Shown here piece after piece: positions 8,218 through 16,280 of a DNA stretch of 56,994 nucleotides. A program made the position numbers and the translations under genes. The stretch is from Phycisphaeraceae bacterium (lineage in GTDB: Bacteria > Planctomycetota > Phycisphaerae > Phycisphaerales > UBA1924). The DNA lies in assembly GCA_007693965.1 (NCBI GenBank), contig RECQ01000039.1:1-56994 (forward strand). Direction: 5' to 3'. Below the pieces are notes generated by a model. The model saw nothing but the letters and a program-made list of their open reading frames with translations, was not told where the DNA came from and ran no database searches. Position 1 is the first letter of the stretch. Every line of letters begins with the position of its first letter.

Positions 8218-8577
8218 ATGGCCGATCAGAATCCCGCCGGGGGCCGCCAGGTCCAGATCCGCATCGACGAAACGCGGATGAACACCACCTACGCCAACAC
8301 CATCCGCACCTCGACCACCATGGATGAGGTCGTGCTGGACTTCGGGCTCAACCTGCCCGTCCAGCAGCAGCAGCAGCAGGACCCGAACCAGCCTGCGAGC
8401 ATGGTCTTCGCGGTCGGCTCGCGCGTCGTGCTCAACTGGGCCGGCGCCAAGCGGCTGGCCTCGAGCATGGCCCAGGTGGTGCGCGCCTACGAGGAGCACC
8501 ACGGCGAGATCCAGCTCAACCGCGGCCAGGGCGGCCCCGGTGCGGGCGGCGCTCCTGCGGGCGGGCCGCACGGCTGA
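8218..8577 (+). CDS. DUF3467 domain protein
   Basis: A 119-residue cytoplasmic protein matching the DUF3467 family, small uncharacterised bacterial proteins with the pattern seen here: an N-terminal strand pair (VQIRIDETRMNTTYANTIRT), a VVLDFG strand, and a helix covering SMAQVVRAYEEHHGEI. A run of six glutamines interrupts it near residue 46. The start is ATG 8218, preceded by ACAGGAAG; the frame is open back into tRNA-Leu but that part is not protein-like. No function is known for the family. It is followed by a long inverted repeat and then the convergent pheA. Confidence 0.88.
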   Translation: MADQNPAGGRQVQIRIDETRMNTTYANTIRTSTTMDEVVLDFGLNLPVQQQQQQDPNQPASMVFAVGSRVVLNWAGAKRLASSMAQVVRAYEEHHGEIQLNRGQGGPGAGGAPAGGPHG

Positions 8578-8606
8578 TCGCCTCTTGGGTGAACTGGGAG
8601 AGAATT

Positions 8607-8710
8607 AACCACAGAGACACAAAGACACAGAGAGAAGAATGGGAAGTGGATTTGCGAGGGCGCAATCCAACTTCCTTCTCCTCTCTGTGTCTCTGAGTCT
8701 CCGTGGTTTT
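8607..8710. repeat. Long imperfect inverted repeat between convergent genes
   Basis: Two arms of about 48 bases, starting AACCACAGAGACACAAAGAC on the left and ending with the complement (GTCTCTGAGTCTCCGTGGTT) on the right, with a loop of about 5 bases near 8656-8660. By eye the arms agree at nearly nine of ten positions. ACAGAGACAC-type repeats of this kind are a recurrent intergenic element in planctomycete genomes (recollection). It would form a large hairpin between the DUF3467 gene and pheA and could terminate both. Confidence 0.8.
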
Positions 8711-8750
8711 CTTTTTCCCTCGCTCGCGCTTCGGGCTCGTAATTGCGCGC

Positions 8751-9923
8751 TCAGAGGATGCGCGTGGCGCGCGGGTAGCTGCCGAGGACGGTCAGCTCCT
8801 GGCAGTGGGCGGCGGCTTCGCGGATCGCGTACGCGACGCTGGGATCGTCGCGGTGGCCCTGGGCGTCGATGAAGAATGTGTAGCGCCAGTTTTCGCGCCC
8901 GCTGGGGCGTTTTTCGATGTGGCTCAGGTTCACGCCGGCCCGCTCGAAGACGCTCAGCACGCTCACCAGCGCGCCGGGCTTGTCGAGCGTGATGAACATG
9001 ATCGACGTTTTGTCGTCGCCTGAGGGTCTGGCGGCCTGTTTGGCGACGACGAGAAATCGCGTGATGTTGTTGGGGTTGTCCTCGATGTCCTGATAGAGCA
9101 GGTTCACGCCGTGGATCTGCCCGGCGAGCTCCGAGCCGATGGCCGCCACGCCGGCGCCGGGGTCGGCCTCGACGGCCTGGCGCGCCAGCATCACCGCACG
9201 GCTGGAGCTTGGCGCTGCGATCTGCTCGGCGTTCGGATAGTGGGCGCTGAGCCAGCGCCGACACTGCGTGAAGATCTCGGGCTTGGAGTGGATCTGCTTC
9301 ACCGCGCCGGGCTCGCAGTTGGCAAGCAGATTGTGGCGCACGGTGACGAGCACCTCGGCGTAGATGGTGACATCGCGCGAGTCGCGGAAGGCGTCCAGCG
9401 TTTCGATGATGCCGCCGCCGGTGGAGTTCTCGATAGGGACGAGCCCGTAGTCGGCATGGCCGCGGCGCACCTCCATGAAGACGCCGGCGATGTCCTGGAT
9501 GTCCGCGAACTCGACGGACGAGCCGAAGTGCGCCGTCGCCGCAGCGTGGCTGAACGATCCCTGCGGCCCGAGGTAGCCGATGCGCAGCGGCTGCTCCAGC
9601 GCGAAGCTGCCGCTCATCAACTCGCGGAAGACGCCCTCGATGGTGCGGTCGGGCAGCGGCCCCATGTTCGCCGCCAGCGCCTTGCGCAGCACATCCGCCT
9701 CGCGGTGGGGCGCATAGATCGGGATGTCGGTGCCGCGTTTGAGATTCCCAACTTCGACCACAACGCCGGCCCGCTCGTTGAGCAGTTCGACGAGGCGCTT
9801 GTCGATCTCATCGATGCGCACGCGGCACTGTTCGAGACGAGCGGCGGCGTCCACCCCGGGCGCTCCCGAATCGGCGTCGTCGCCGGATCCCTTGCCCTGC
9901 TGTTCCGATTCATCCTGCGGCAT
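8751..9923 (-). CDS. pheA: Bifunctional chorismate mutase / prephenate dehydratase
   Basis: Converts chorismate to prephenate and then phenylpyruvate for phenylalanine synthesis, in the cytoplasm. From the chosen start it has 390 residues. An AroQ-type mutase helix set (RVRIDEIDKRLVELLNER ... HREADVLRKAL) is at about 35-100, the dehydratase domain runs from RIGYLGPQGSFSHAA with PIENSTGGGI and the catalytic TRFLVV, and a C-terminal ACT domain carries the phenylalanine-binding EKRPSG motif, so feedback inhibition is expected. Start is ATG 9923, with a weak GATGAT box 6 bases upstream. An in-frame ATG at 9953 would add ten residues but overlaps the divergent neighbour's start. Confidence 0.95.
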   Translation of the reverse strand: MPQDESEQQGKGSGDDADSGAPGVDAAARLEQCRVRIDEIDKRLVELLNERAGVVVEVGNLKRGTDIPIYAPHREADVLRKALAANMGPLPDRTIEGVFRELMSGSFALEQPLRIGYLGPQGSFSHAAATAHFGSSVEFADIQDIAGVFMEVRRGHADYGLVPIENSTGGGIIETLDAFRDSRDVTIYAEVLVTVRHNLLANCEPGAVKQIHSKPEIFTQCRRWLSAHYPNAEQIAAPSSSRAVMLARQAVEADPGAGVAAIGSELAGQIHGVNLLYQDIEDNPNNITRFLVVAKQAARPSGDDKTSIMFITLDKPGALVSVLSVFERAGVNLSHIEKRPSGRENWRYTFFIDAQGHRDDPSVAYAIREAAAHCQELTVLGSYPRATRIL

Positions 9924-9951
9924 GCCCCCATCATCGGCCGCCGAAGCCCCC

Positions 9952-11004
9952 ATGCCAAGCCCGGGTTCTCGGACAGAGGCGGATCCAGCTTCGAAGACCT
10001 ACGATTGGCTTGTCCGCCGCAGCTCGGCCGCAGCTCAAGAGGATCGGCCCCTGACACACCAGCCCGCAGAGTTTGATCGCGTCACCGAGGCGCTCTCCTC
10101 CACGATCGAGGCGCTGCCGTGGGGCGCCAGCGCCGTTGCGGTGGTCGCGCTCGGCGCGGGGCTGCTTCTCTGGCTTCGCGGCCGAGGCGTGGTGCGGCCT
10201 GCCTTTGCGATCGGTTTCGCCGCGATCTTCGGGGCGATCGGTTTCTACGGGCCCCCCGCCGTCGGGCTTGATATCGATCCCCACCTCGGGCTCGGCGTGG
10301 GCCTTGTGCTCGGCGCGCTGCTCGGGCTGGCGATGTTCCGCTTCGCAATGGCGGTGATGCTGGGCGCGACGCTCGGCCTTGCAGCGCCGCTGATCGCCGG
10401 CGCAGCGCTGCGCCTCGAACCAACCTGGCTCCAGCTGCGCGAGGAAGCGCCGACCGAAACCACCGAGCAGCGATTCATTCCCGGCGAAGGAGGGACCGAT
10501 AACTTCATCACATGGTCCGAGAACATCCTGCGCGATCTCGGCGTTCCATTGCCGGAATCGAGGGAGCCTGCGGATCGCGACGCCAGATCGCCGGAGCCCC
10601 GCGAAGAGGGTGAGGCTGGTGAGCGACTGGTTGCGGAAGGCGCCGAGCGGGTGCGCAATTTCCTCCGCGCTCTCGGCGAGGAAGCGCGGATCGAGTGGAA
10701 TGCGCTGAGCGTTTCTGACCGGTGGATCCTCACGGGAAGCGCCATGCTGGGCGTTTTGGTGGGGTTCCTGTCGGGTCTGGCGAGGCCGAAACATGTGGCG
10801 GCGCTGGTGACTGGCTTCGCAGGAGCGGCCATGTGGCTGCCCGCCGCGGCCTTCCTGTTCAAGGCGCACGATTTGCCGGGTGCGGGCTTTCTGCCCGCCT
10901 CGCCGCTGGCGTGGCTGGTGGTGTGGGTCGCAATTGCGATTGTCGGGGCCCTGCTCCAGTGGACCTCGCTGCGTCCTCGCGCCGATAAGTCTCAGTCCAG
11001 GTAA
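9952..11004 (+). CDS. Multi-pass membrane protein, uncharacterised
   Basis: A 350-residue protein I cannot assign. It has a soluble N-terminal 50 residues, then Gly/Ala/Leu-rich membrane segments at roughly 60-80, 85-105 and 110-150, a hydrophilic acidic central part (about 160-255, rich in Glu and Arg) and two or three further membrane segments before the C terminus (GSAMLGVLVGFLSGLARP; the AMWLPAAAFLF stretch; WLVVWVAIAIVGALL). ATG 9952 is the only ordinary start codon in frame before the first membrane segment; it shares the CATG tetramer with a possible pheA start on the other strand. A second membrane protein with a similar Gly-rich pattern follows 50 bases later, so the two probably act together. 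Confidence 0.65.
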   Translation: MPSPGSRTEADPASKTYDWLVRRSSAAAQEDRPLTHQPAEFDRVTEALSSTIEALPWGASAVAVVALGAGLLLWLRGRGVVRPAFAIGFAAIFGAIGFYGPPAVGLDIDPHLGLGVGLVLGALLGLAMFRFAMAVMLGATLGLAAPLIAGAALRLEPTWLQLREEAPTETTEQRFIPGEGGTDNFITWSENILRDLGVPLPESREPADRDARSPEPREEGEAGERLVAEGAERVRNFLRALGEEARIEWNALSVSDRWILTGSAMLGVLVGFLSGLARPKHVAALVTGFAGAAMWLPAAAFLFKAHDLPGAGFLPASPLAWLVVWVAIAIVGALLQWTSLRPRADKSQSR

Positions 11005-11054
11005 TGGATTGAAGCTTCTCCCCCCACCCGACCAACGCCAGAGGCACGGACGCC

Positions 11055-11831
11055 ATGAACATGTCGCTTGTCACATTCGCGCAGACCAACGCCGCCGGCG
11101 CCGACACCGGCCCCCTCAACGCCGCCGGCGCCAGCCCGATCGCAGTCTTCGAGAACGGCTTCTCCGGGCGTATTGACCTGCTCAACCATCCCGAGAACCT
11201 GATCTCGGTGCTCACCCAGGTGCATCCGGTGTGGGCGGGGATTTTCGTTGTTGTGGGCGCGCTGTGCATTCTCAATGGATTCCGTTGGCACAAGATCGTG
11301 ATCGTCCTGTTGTCGGGGATGCTGGGCGTCGCCGCGGGGATGTGGCTGGGCGATCGGATCGGCGGCGCCCACACCGTGACCGGCGTCGCCCTCACGGCCC
11401 TGTTCATGATCCTGGCTCTCCCGGGCCTGCGCTTCGCCGTGGCTCTCTTCGGCGGCCTGGCCGGCGCGTTCGTCGGCGCCAACGCCTGGACCGCGCTGGG
11501 CGGGACGCCGGACATGCATCACTTCGGCGCCATGTTCGGACTCATCGCGCTGGGCATGCTCGCCTTCATGACGTTCCGCTTGGTGATCGTGCTGTTCACG
11601 ACGATCCTCGGCGCCTCGCTGCTGGTGCTGGGCGCCCTGGCGCTCATGCTCACCGTTGAAGCATGGCGCGGCGCCATCTCCGAATCCCTGACCGTCAACA
11701 GCCTCGTTGTGCCGCTTGTCGTGACGGTGACCGCGCTCATCGGCATCATCGTTCAGCAGGGCGGCGGATTGAAGGGTCTGAACACCGCGGCGAACAATGC
11801 GTCCGCCGCCAAGAAGCCGAAGCCGGCGTGA
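11055..11831 (+). CDS. Multi-pass membrane protein, uncharacterised
   Basis: A 258-residue protein with about seven hydrophobic segments (for example AGIFVVVGALCILNGF, IVIVLLSGMLGVAAGMWLG, FAVALFGGLAGAFVGANAW, LVIVLFTTILGASLLVLGAL) separated by very short loops and rich in small-residue packing motifs. The N-terminal 50 residues are soluble and a short basic tail ends in KKPKPA. ATG 11055 is preceded by AGAGG. It follows the other membrane protein in the same direction, and the repeated Gly-x-x-Gly packing in both suggests related folds. No transporter signature is visible. The stop codon overlaps the first unit of an 8-base tandem repeat. Confidence 0.75.
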   Translation: MNMSLVTFAQTNAAGADTGPLNAAGASPIAVFENGFSGRIDLLNHPENLISVLTQVHPVWAGIFVVVGALCILNGFRWHKIVIVLLSGMLGVAAGMWLGDRIGGAHTVTGVALTALFMILALPGLRFAVALFGGLAGAFVGANAWTALGGTPDMHHFGAMFGLIALGMLAFMTFRLVIVLFTTILGASLLVLGALALMLTVEAWRGAISESLTVNSLVVPLVVTVTALIGIIVQQGGGLKGLNTAANNASAAKKPKPA

Positions 11832-11885
11832 GCGGGTGAGCGGGTGAGCGGGTGAGCGGGTGAGCGGGTGAGCGGGTGAGCGGGT
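11828..11885. repeat. Tandem repeat, unit GTGAGCGG, seven copies
   Basis: Seven perfect head-to-tail copies of an 8-base unit (11828-11883) followed by a partial one. The first copy contains the TGA stop of the preceding gene. A unit length of 8 means slippage would shift any frame. It probably arose by replication slippage and may vary between strains. Confidence 0.9.
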
Positions 11886-11924
11886 AATGATGGGTTGGGA
11901 GTGGCGGGAATGCAGGGTTGAGAA

Positions 11925-11988
11925 ATGAAATTTGAAATCTGAAATTTCAGATCTCAGATTTGAGATTTGAGATTTTCGATTTCAAATC
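11925..11988. repeat. A+T-rich palindromic repeat, copy 2
   Basis: Sequence closely related to that at 4901-4989, again variants of GAAATTTGAAATCTGAAATT with inverted AGATCTCAGATTTGAGATTT units, and again between convergent genes (a membrane protein and scpB). The rest of the 306-base gap, up to 12137, shows no gene or other signal. Confidence 0.8.
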
Positions 11989-12137
11989 CCTTCACGGGTC
12001 TTGCGCACAACGCTTCTGCTGCTCTCATCCACTGACTCCCCACCACAGACTCTCAATCACAGGCGCTTGACCCGCCACAATCTCCGCCGGCGACCTTCAT
12101 CATCAATCCTTTTGAAGCGAGTGCGCTGCGACCTGTC

Positions 12138-13031
12138 TCACTCCTGCGGACGTGGCTCTTTGTCTGTCTCGTCGATCTCCGGCGCCGCCTGTTCGCTCGC
12201 CTCGGCTTTCGCGGCGTCGTCCGGCTCCGGCGCCTCTCCCTCCTCCACCTGCTCCTGCTTCTTCGTCTGCTTCGGCGCCAGGTCCCCCACCTGGGGCAGG
12301 TCCTTCACGCTGGCGAGGCCGAAGACTTCGAGGAATCGTTTGCTGGTGCCGTAGAGCATCGGGCGGCCGACTTCTTCGGCGCGGCCGACGATGGCGATGA
12401 GGCGTCGTTCCAGCAGCGTGCGCAGTACTTCGCCGCAGGCGACGCCGCGGATGGACTCGAGCTCGGCCCGGGTCACGGGCTGGCGGTAGGCGACGATTGA
12501 GAGGGTTTCGATTGCGGCCCGGCTGAGTTTGGAGGCGCTGCGAGAGGCGTGGAACTGGGCGACGGGCTCAGCGAACTCGGCTGTGGTCATGGCCCGGTAG
12601 CCGCCGGCGACGCGCTCGATGCGGAAGGAGCGGCCGGTTTTCTCATACTGCTCGTTGAGCGACTCGATGGCCTGCTCGATGGCAGGCGCCGGCTCTGCAT
12701 CGCCCTCGGGGCGCACAACCTCGGCGAGTTTGGCGCTGGTAAGGGGCTTGTCGACACTGAGCAGCACCGCCTCGATGGCGCCGGGGAGCTTCTGAAGCGC
12801 GACAACGACGGCCTGGGCAGCGCCGGCCTGTTCGTCCTGCACGCGGCCGGATTCCCGGCTTCGGCTTCCCTGCTTCGGCGACGCCTCCTGATCGGATTCC
12901 GGCGTCGGTTTCCGGGCCTCAGCGCCGGTTGAGGCGTCGGATGGGGCGTCGGTTGACGCCGGGTGTTCGGGGTCTGCGCTGGTTTCCGGGCTGAGCGCCT
13001 CGACCGGTCTGGTTCGATGTGTTCGCGGCAT
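12138..13031 (-). CDS. scpB: SMC-ScpAB complex subunit ScpB
   Basis: Kleisin-associated winged-helix subunit of the chromosome-condensing SMC complex. The core is recognisable: AIEAVLLSVDKPLTSAKLAEVV, then YRAMTTAEF, RAAIETLSIVAYRQPVTRAELESIRGV and the second winged helix with VGRPMLYGTSKRFLEVFGL. The core is flanked by a low-complexity N-terminal region of about 90 residues (Pro, Ser, Thr, Glu) and an acidic C-terminal tail, making 297 residues where about 200 is usual. Start is ATG 13031, supported by a TAGCAT box 7 bases upstream; earlier in-frame starts give no sensible sequence. scpA is not in the window. Confidence 0.93.
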   Translation of the reverse strand: MPRTHRTRPVEALSPETSADPEHPASTDAPSDASTGAEARKPTPESDQEASPKQGSRSRESGRVQDEQAGAAQAVVVALQKLPGAIEAVLLSVDKPLTSAKLAEVVRPEGDAEPAPAIEQAIESLNEQYEKTGRSFRIERVAGGYRAMTTAEFAEPVAQFHASRSASKLSRAAIETLSIVAYRQPVTRAELESIRGVACGEVLRTLLERRLIAIVGRAEEVGRPMLYGTSKRFLEVFGLASVKDLPQVGDLAPKQTKKQEQVEEGEAPEPDDAAKAEASEQAAPEIDETDKEPRPQE

Positions 13032-13038
13032 ACCGATC

Positions 13039-13044
13039 ATGCTA
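13039..13044 (-). promoter_or_regulatory. -10-like box of scpB, leaderless spacing
   Basis: TAGCAT on the minus strand, 7 bases before ATG 13031. It selects this ATG over the one three codons earlier and implies a leaderless transcript. Confidence 0.45.
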
Positions 13045-13238
13045 GCAGGCGGGCGATGGGTTTCTTCATCATGAGGGGTCGGGCTGTGGACGCAGGACAA
13101 CACGACCGATGTTCACACGCCGCGTCGTCCGGGAAAGCCGGGCTTTCCCCCGTCAAACCCGTTTGGCATGCGTTGCGCTGGAAGAGATTCCAACCAAAGA
13201 CCGGGGCCCGCACAGGCCCGACAGGGAAGGAGTCAAGA

Positions 13239-13487
13239 ATGGCCAGGCAGAGCGATGGTGAGTACGCCCGGACGCTCATGAAAGTCCTCGAAGAGGACTG
13301 CAAGCGCATGGGAGGCAGCGAGGCGTGGAGTTCGATCGTCCTGTGGGAGGCTGAGGAGCTTCAGCGGCAGGCCTCGAAGCTGACGGTCTCCAGCGAGATC
13401 GCCCGGGAGATGCGCCTGCTGGCGGATCAGGCCCGGGCACGGGTCCGCGAAACGCGGGCACAGACCTCCAAGGCCGACGCCGCCTGA
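13239..13487 (+). CDS. Small conserved-looking helical protein
   Basis: An 82-residue protein without a family I recognise. It is predicted almost entirely helical: RTLMKVLEEDCKRMGGSEAW, WEAEELQRQASKLTVSSEIA and LLADQARARVRETRAQ read as three amphipathic helices, with heptad-like spacing in the last. GGGAAGGAG sits directly upstream of ATG 13239, a strong ribosome-binding site by local standards, and codon use matches the neighbours, so I take it as real. The frame stays open further upstream, but that part is unconvincing. It lies between scpB (divergent) and the MATE gene (same strand, 85 bases on). Confidence 0.7.
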   Translation: MARQSDGEYARTLMKVLEEDCKRMGGSEAWSSIVLWEAEELQRQASKLTVSSEIAREMRLLADQARARVRETRAQTSKADAA

Positions 13488-13572
13488 TTCCGGATACGCA
13501 GGGCCGACATCGCGAAGCGCGCCGGATTCGCCACGCCCCGCCGGGTGGGCGTAGACTCCCCGCTCTCCGCGC

Positions 13573-15162
13573 ATGGCCAGGCACACATCACACCAGCCCG
13601 ACCTCCAGAAGGCCAGCTCGCCTCTGGGAGAGATGCTGTTCGTCGCGGCGCCCGTCGTCGCGACGATGGCGTCGTACACCGTCGCCCAGTTCATCGACGG
13701 GCTGATGGTGTCGCGCCTCGGCGAGGGCGCCCTTTCGGCGCAGGGCAACGGCGCCGTCATCGCCTTCGTGCCCATCGCGATCATGATGGGCCTGTTCGGC
13801 GTCATCAACACCTACGTCAGCCAGAGTCTCGGCGCGGGCTCACCCCGGCGCGGCACGGCGTATCCGTGGAACGGGGTGTGGATGGGGATCATCGCGTGGC
13901 TGGCGGTGATGGTCCCGATGGCGATCTTCCTGCGCCCGTTGAGCGTCGATATGCCGCGGATTCTCGCGGAGTGGGTCGGCCACATCGGGATCGATGTTTC
14001 GGTGTCGGCGCCGAATCCGGAGGTGATCGAGAACCAGCTCGCTTATGCGCGCATTCTGCTGCTCGGCGCCATCTTCACGCTCTCGGCCCGGGCGATGAGC
14101 CACTTTTTCTTCGGAATGCACGCGCCGATGGTGGTGATGGTCGCGACGGTGATCGGCAGCCTGGTGAACGTGGGGATGAACTGGCTGCTGATCTTCGGCA
14201 ACCTGGGTTTTCCCGAGCTGGGCGTGCCGGGGGCGGCGCTGGGCACGGTGATCGGCTCGGCGGTTGAATGGATCATCCCCTTCGTCATCTTCCTGGGTCC
14301 GAAGCTGAACGCGAAGTACGGCACGCGGTCGACGTGGCGCCCATCGCTCAAGCGGATGCGCGAGATCCTGAAGATCGGCTGGCCCGCGGGCGTGATGTTC
14401 GGCAACGAGCTGATCTGCTGGGCGATCATGATGGCGGGGCTGATCGGGACGATCAGCGTGGCGGACAACGAGGCGGCGTGGATCGGCCTGCGCTACATGC
14501 ACCTCTCCTTCATGCCCGCGGTGGGCATGTCGGTGGCGGTGACGGCGATCGTGGGCCGGTGCATCGGCAGCGGCAGACCGGACCTGGCCGTGAAGCGGGC
14601 CTGGCTGGGCATGGGGGTGACCATGGTCTACATGGGGGCCTGCGCCGGGGCCTTCATGCTCTTCCGCGAGCAGCTCGTGGGCTTCTTCATCAGCGATCAG
14701 CACTCCCCTGAGATGACCGCCGAGATTCTGCGGATCGGCGCCCTGGTGATGATCTGCGCCGCCCTCTTCCAGGTCTTCGACGCCATCGGCATCACCATGA
14801 TGGGCGCCCTGCGCGGGGCGGGGGACACGGTCGTCCCCGGCGTCTTCGCCGCGGTGGCGAGCTGGGTGCTCATCATCCTGGGCGGCTGGATGATGAAGCG
14901 GCTCTTCCCCGAACTGGGGAGCCTGGGGCCGTGGATCGCGGCGTCGGTGTACATCATCGTCTTCGCGGTCTTCATGCTGGTGCGGTTCCAGCGGGGCGGC
15001 TGGCGCTCGATCCGGCTGCTCGGTGATGAGGAGAGCCGCCCCGACACCGAGTCCGGGGACATGGCCGTGCCCGCCCTCAGCCTGAGCGGCGCCCCTCCGA
15101 TGGCCGACTTCGAAGAGCAGGCCCGCGACCGCGCCGGGAAGAGCTGCCGGGAGCCTTCTTGA
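13573..15162 (+). CDS. MATE family multidrug/Na+ antiporter
   Basis: A 529-residue inner-membrane exporter with twelve membrane segments in two similar halves. The family pattern is clear from EMLFVAAPVVATMASYTVAQFIDGLMVSRLG at the start, the central loop before the seventh helix, and WIGLRYMHLSFMPAVGMSVAVTAIVGRCIG in the second half. MATE proteins expel cationic drugs or metabolites against Na+ or H+; the substrate cannot be told. The C-terminal 45 residues are soluble and rich in Ser, Pro and Glu. A TAGACT box at 13552-13557 would give a leader of only about 9 bases, with no Shine-Dalgarno before the ATG. Confidence 0.92.
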   Translation: MARHTSHQPDLQKASSPLGEMLFVAAPVVATMASYTVAQFIDGLMVSRLGEGALSAQGNGAVIAFVPIAIMMGLFGVINTYVSQSLGAGSPRRGTAYPWNGVWMGIIAWLAVMVPMAIFLRPLSVDMPRILAEWVGHIGIDVSVSAPNPEVIENQLAYARILLLGAIFTLSARAMSHFFFGMHAPMVVMVATVIGSLVNVGMNWLLIFGNLGFPELGVPGAALGTVIGSAVEWIIPFVIFLGPKLNAKYGTRSTWRPSLKRMREILKIGWPAGVMFGNELICWAIMMAGLIGTISVADNEAAWIGLRYMHLSFMPAVGMSVAVTAIVGRCIGSGRPDLAVKRAWLGMGVTMVYMGACAGAFMLFREQLVGFFISDQHSPEMTAEILRIGALVMICAALFQVFDAIGITMMGALRGAGDTVVPGVFAAVASWVLIILGGWMMKRLFPELGSLGPWIAASVYIIVFAVFMLVRFQRGGWRSIRLLGDEESRPDTESGDMAVPALSLSGAPPMADFEEQARDRAGKSCREPS

Positions 15163-15295
15163 GAGATCGCCCGCTGGGCCGTACATTTCTCTATTCTGAG
15201 CAGGCGCCGCCGGCCCGAGTCCGCCCCCCGTCCGGGCGGCGTCCGTGGGATCCGGCCCCGGCCACACGCCAGAAACTGACCAGGAGCCTCACTTT

Positions 15296-16234
15296 ATGAG
15301 CACCGACCCGATGGACACCCTCATCGGCGCCGACGAGAGCGTCAAGGGCGATTCCGAGGCCGCCGACCGGCACATGCGACAGGCTCGCGAACTTGAAACA
15401 ACCGGCGACCGCGAAGGCGCGATCGCGCATCTTCGCAAGGCCGTCAACGCCGATCCCGCCAACGCCCAGGCCCTCTTCCAGCTCGCCTTCGCGCTTGATC
15501 TGGCCGGCGAGGATGATGAGGCCATGTCGCTGTATGAGCACTGCATCCGGCTCTCCGAGGCGCCGGTGAATGCGCTGATCAACCTCGCGGTGCTGTACGA
15601 GGATCACGGCCAGTACGCCTCGGCGGAGAAGTGCCTGCGCCAGGTGCTGGACACGAACCCCAATCACCCCCGCGCCCGCCTGTTCATGCTCGATGTGCAG
15701 GCCTCGCGTGAGATGTACTACGACGAAGAGCTCGATCGCGACATGGCCAAGCGCAACGCCATGCTCGATACGCCGGTGACCGATTTCGAACTCTCGGTCC
15801 GCGCCCGCAACTGCCTGAAGAAGATGAACATCCGCTCGCTCGGCGATCTGCTGCGCGTTTCTGAGTCGGAGCTGCTTGCGTACAAGAACTTCGGCGAGAC
15901 CAGCCTGGTCGAGATCCGGCAGATGCTCGCCAGCAAGGGCCTGCGCCTTGGACAGCGGATCGAGGATCAGCAGCGGCAGATCCGGCGCGAGGTCTTTGAC
16001 TCCGCCCGGCGCAACAACGCCGAGAACGCGCTCAACAAGTCGGTGAGCGAACTCAATCTCACCGTTCGGGCCCGCAAGGCGCTGCAGATGCTCAACATCC
16101 GCACGCTGGGCGAGCTCGCCTCGCGCACCGAGGCGGAGCTGATGGGTGTGAAGAACTTCGGCGCCACCTCGCTCGTCGAGATCAAGGAGCGCCTCGCCGA
16201 GCAGGGCCTGAGCCTGCGCCGCCTCGATTTCTGA
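15296..16234 (+). CDS. TPR protein with two tandem RNA-polymerase alpha-CTD-like domains
   Basis: A 312-residue cytoplasmic protein of unknown function. Residues 20-135 form about three TPRs (DREGAIAHLRKAVNADPANA and following). Residues 158-225 closely match the C-terminal domain of RNA polymerase alpha: LSVRARNCLKKMNI ... GDLL ... NFGETSLVEIRQMLASKGL. Residues 248-312 repeat it: LTVRARKALQMLNI ... NFGATSLVEIKERLAEQGL. Copy 1 keeps the counterparts of E. coli alpha Arg265 and Asn268 (Arg169, Asn172) and Gly296/Ser299, but Lys298 is Thr; copy 2 keeps the Arg (Arg258) and has Lys in place of Asn268. AGGAG precedes ATG 15296. This is not rpoA: there is no alpha N-terminal domain. Binding to promoter DNA or to polymerase partners is inferred. 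Confidence 0.93.
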   Translation: MSTDPMDTLIGADESVKGDSEAADRHMRQARELETTGDREGAIAHLRKAVNADPANAQALFQLAFALDLAGEDDEAMSLYEHCIRLSEAPVNALINLAVLYEDHGQYASAEKCLRQVLDTNPNHPRARLFMLDVQASREMYYDEELDRDMAKRNAMLDTPVTDFELSVRARNCLKKMNIRSLGDLLRVSESELLAYKNFGETSLVEIRQMLASKGLRLGQRIEDQQRQIRREVFDSARRNNAENALNKSVSELNLTVRARKALQMLNIRTLGELASRTEAELMGVKNFGATSLVEIKERLAEQGLSLRRLDF

Positions 16235-16280
16235 TTCCGCTTTCAACACACCACCAACCGCGCCAGGATGGAGCGGCGAC

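Noticed and set aside
11828-11885. Tandem repeats as a CRISPR array
   Set aside because: The unit is 8 bases with no spacers; no cas genes occur.
12138-13103. Longer scpB starting at 13103
   Set aside because: The extra residues have no family similarity, and a -10-like box lies just before ATG 13031.
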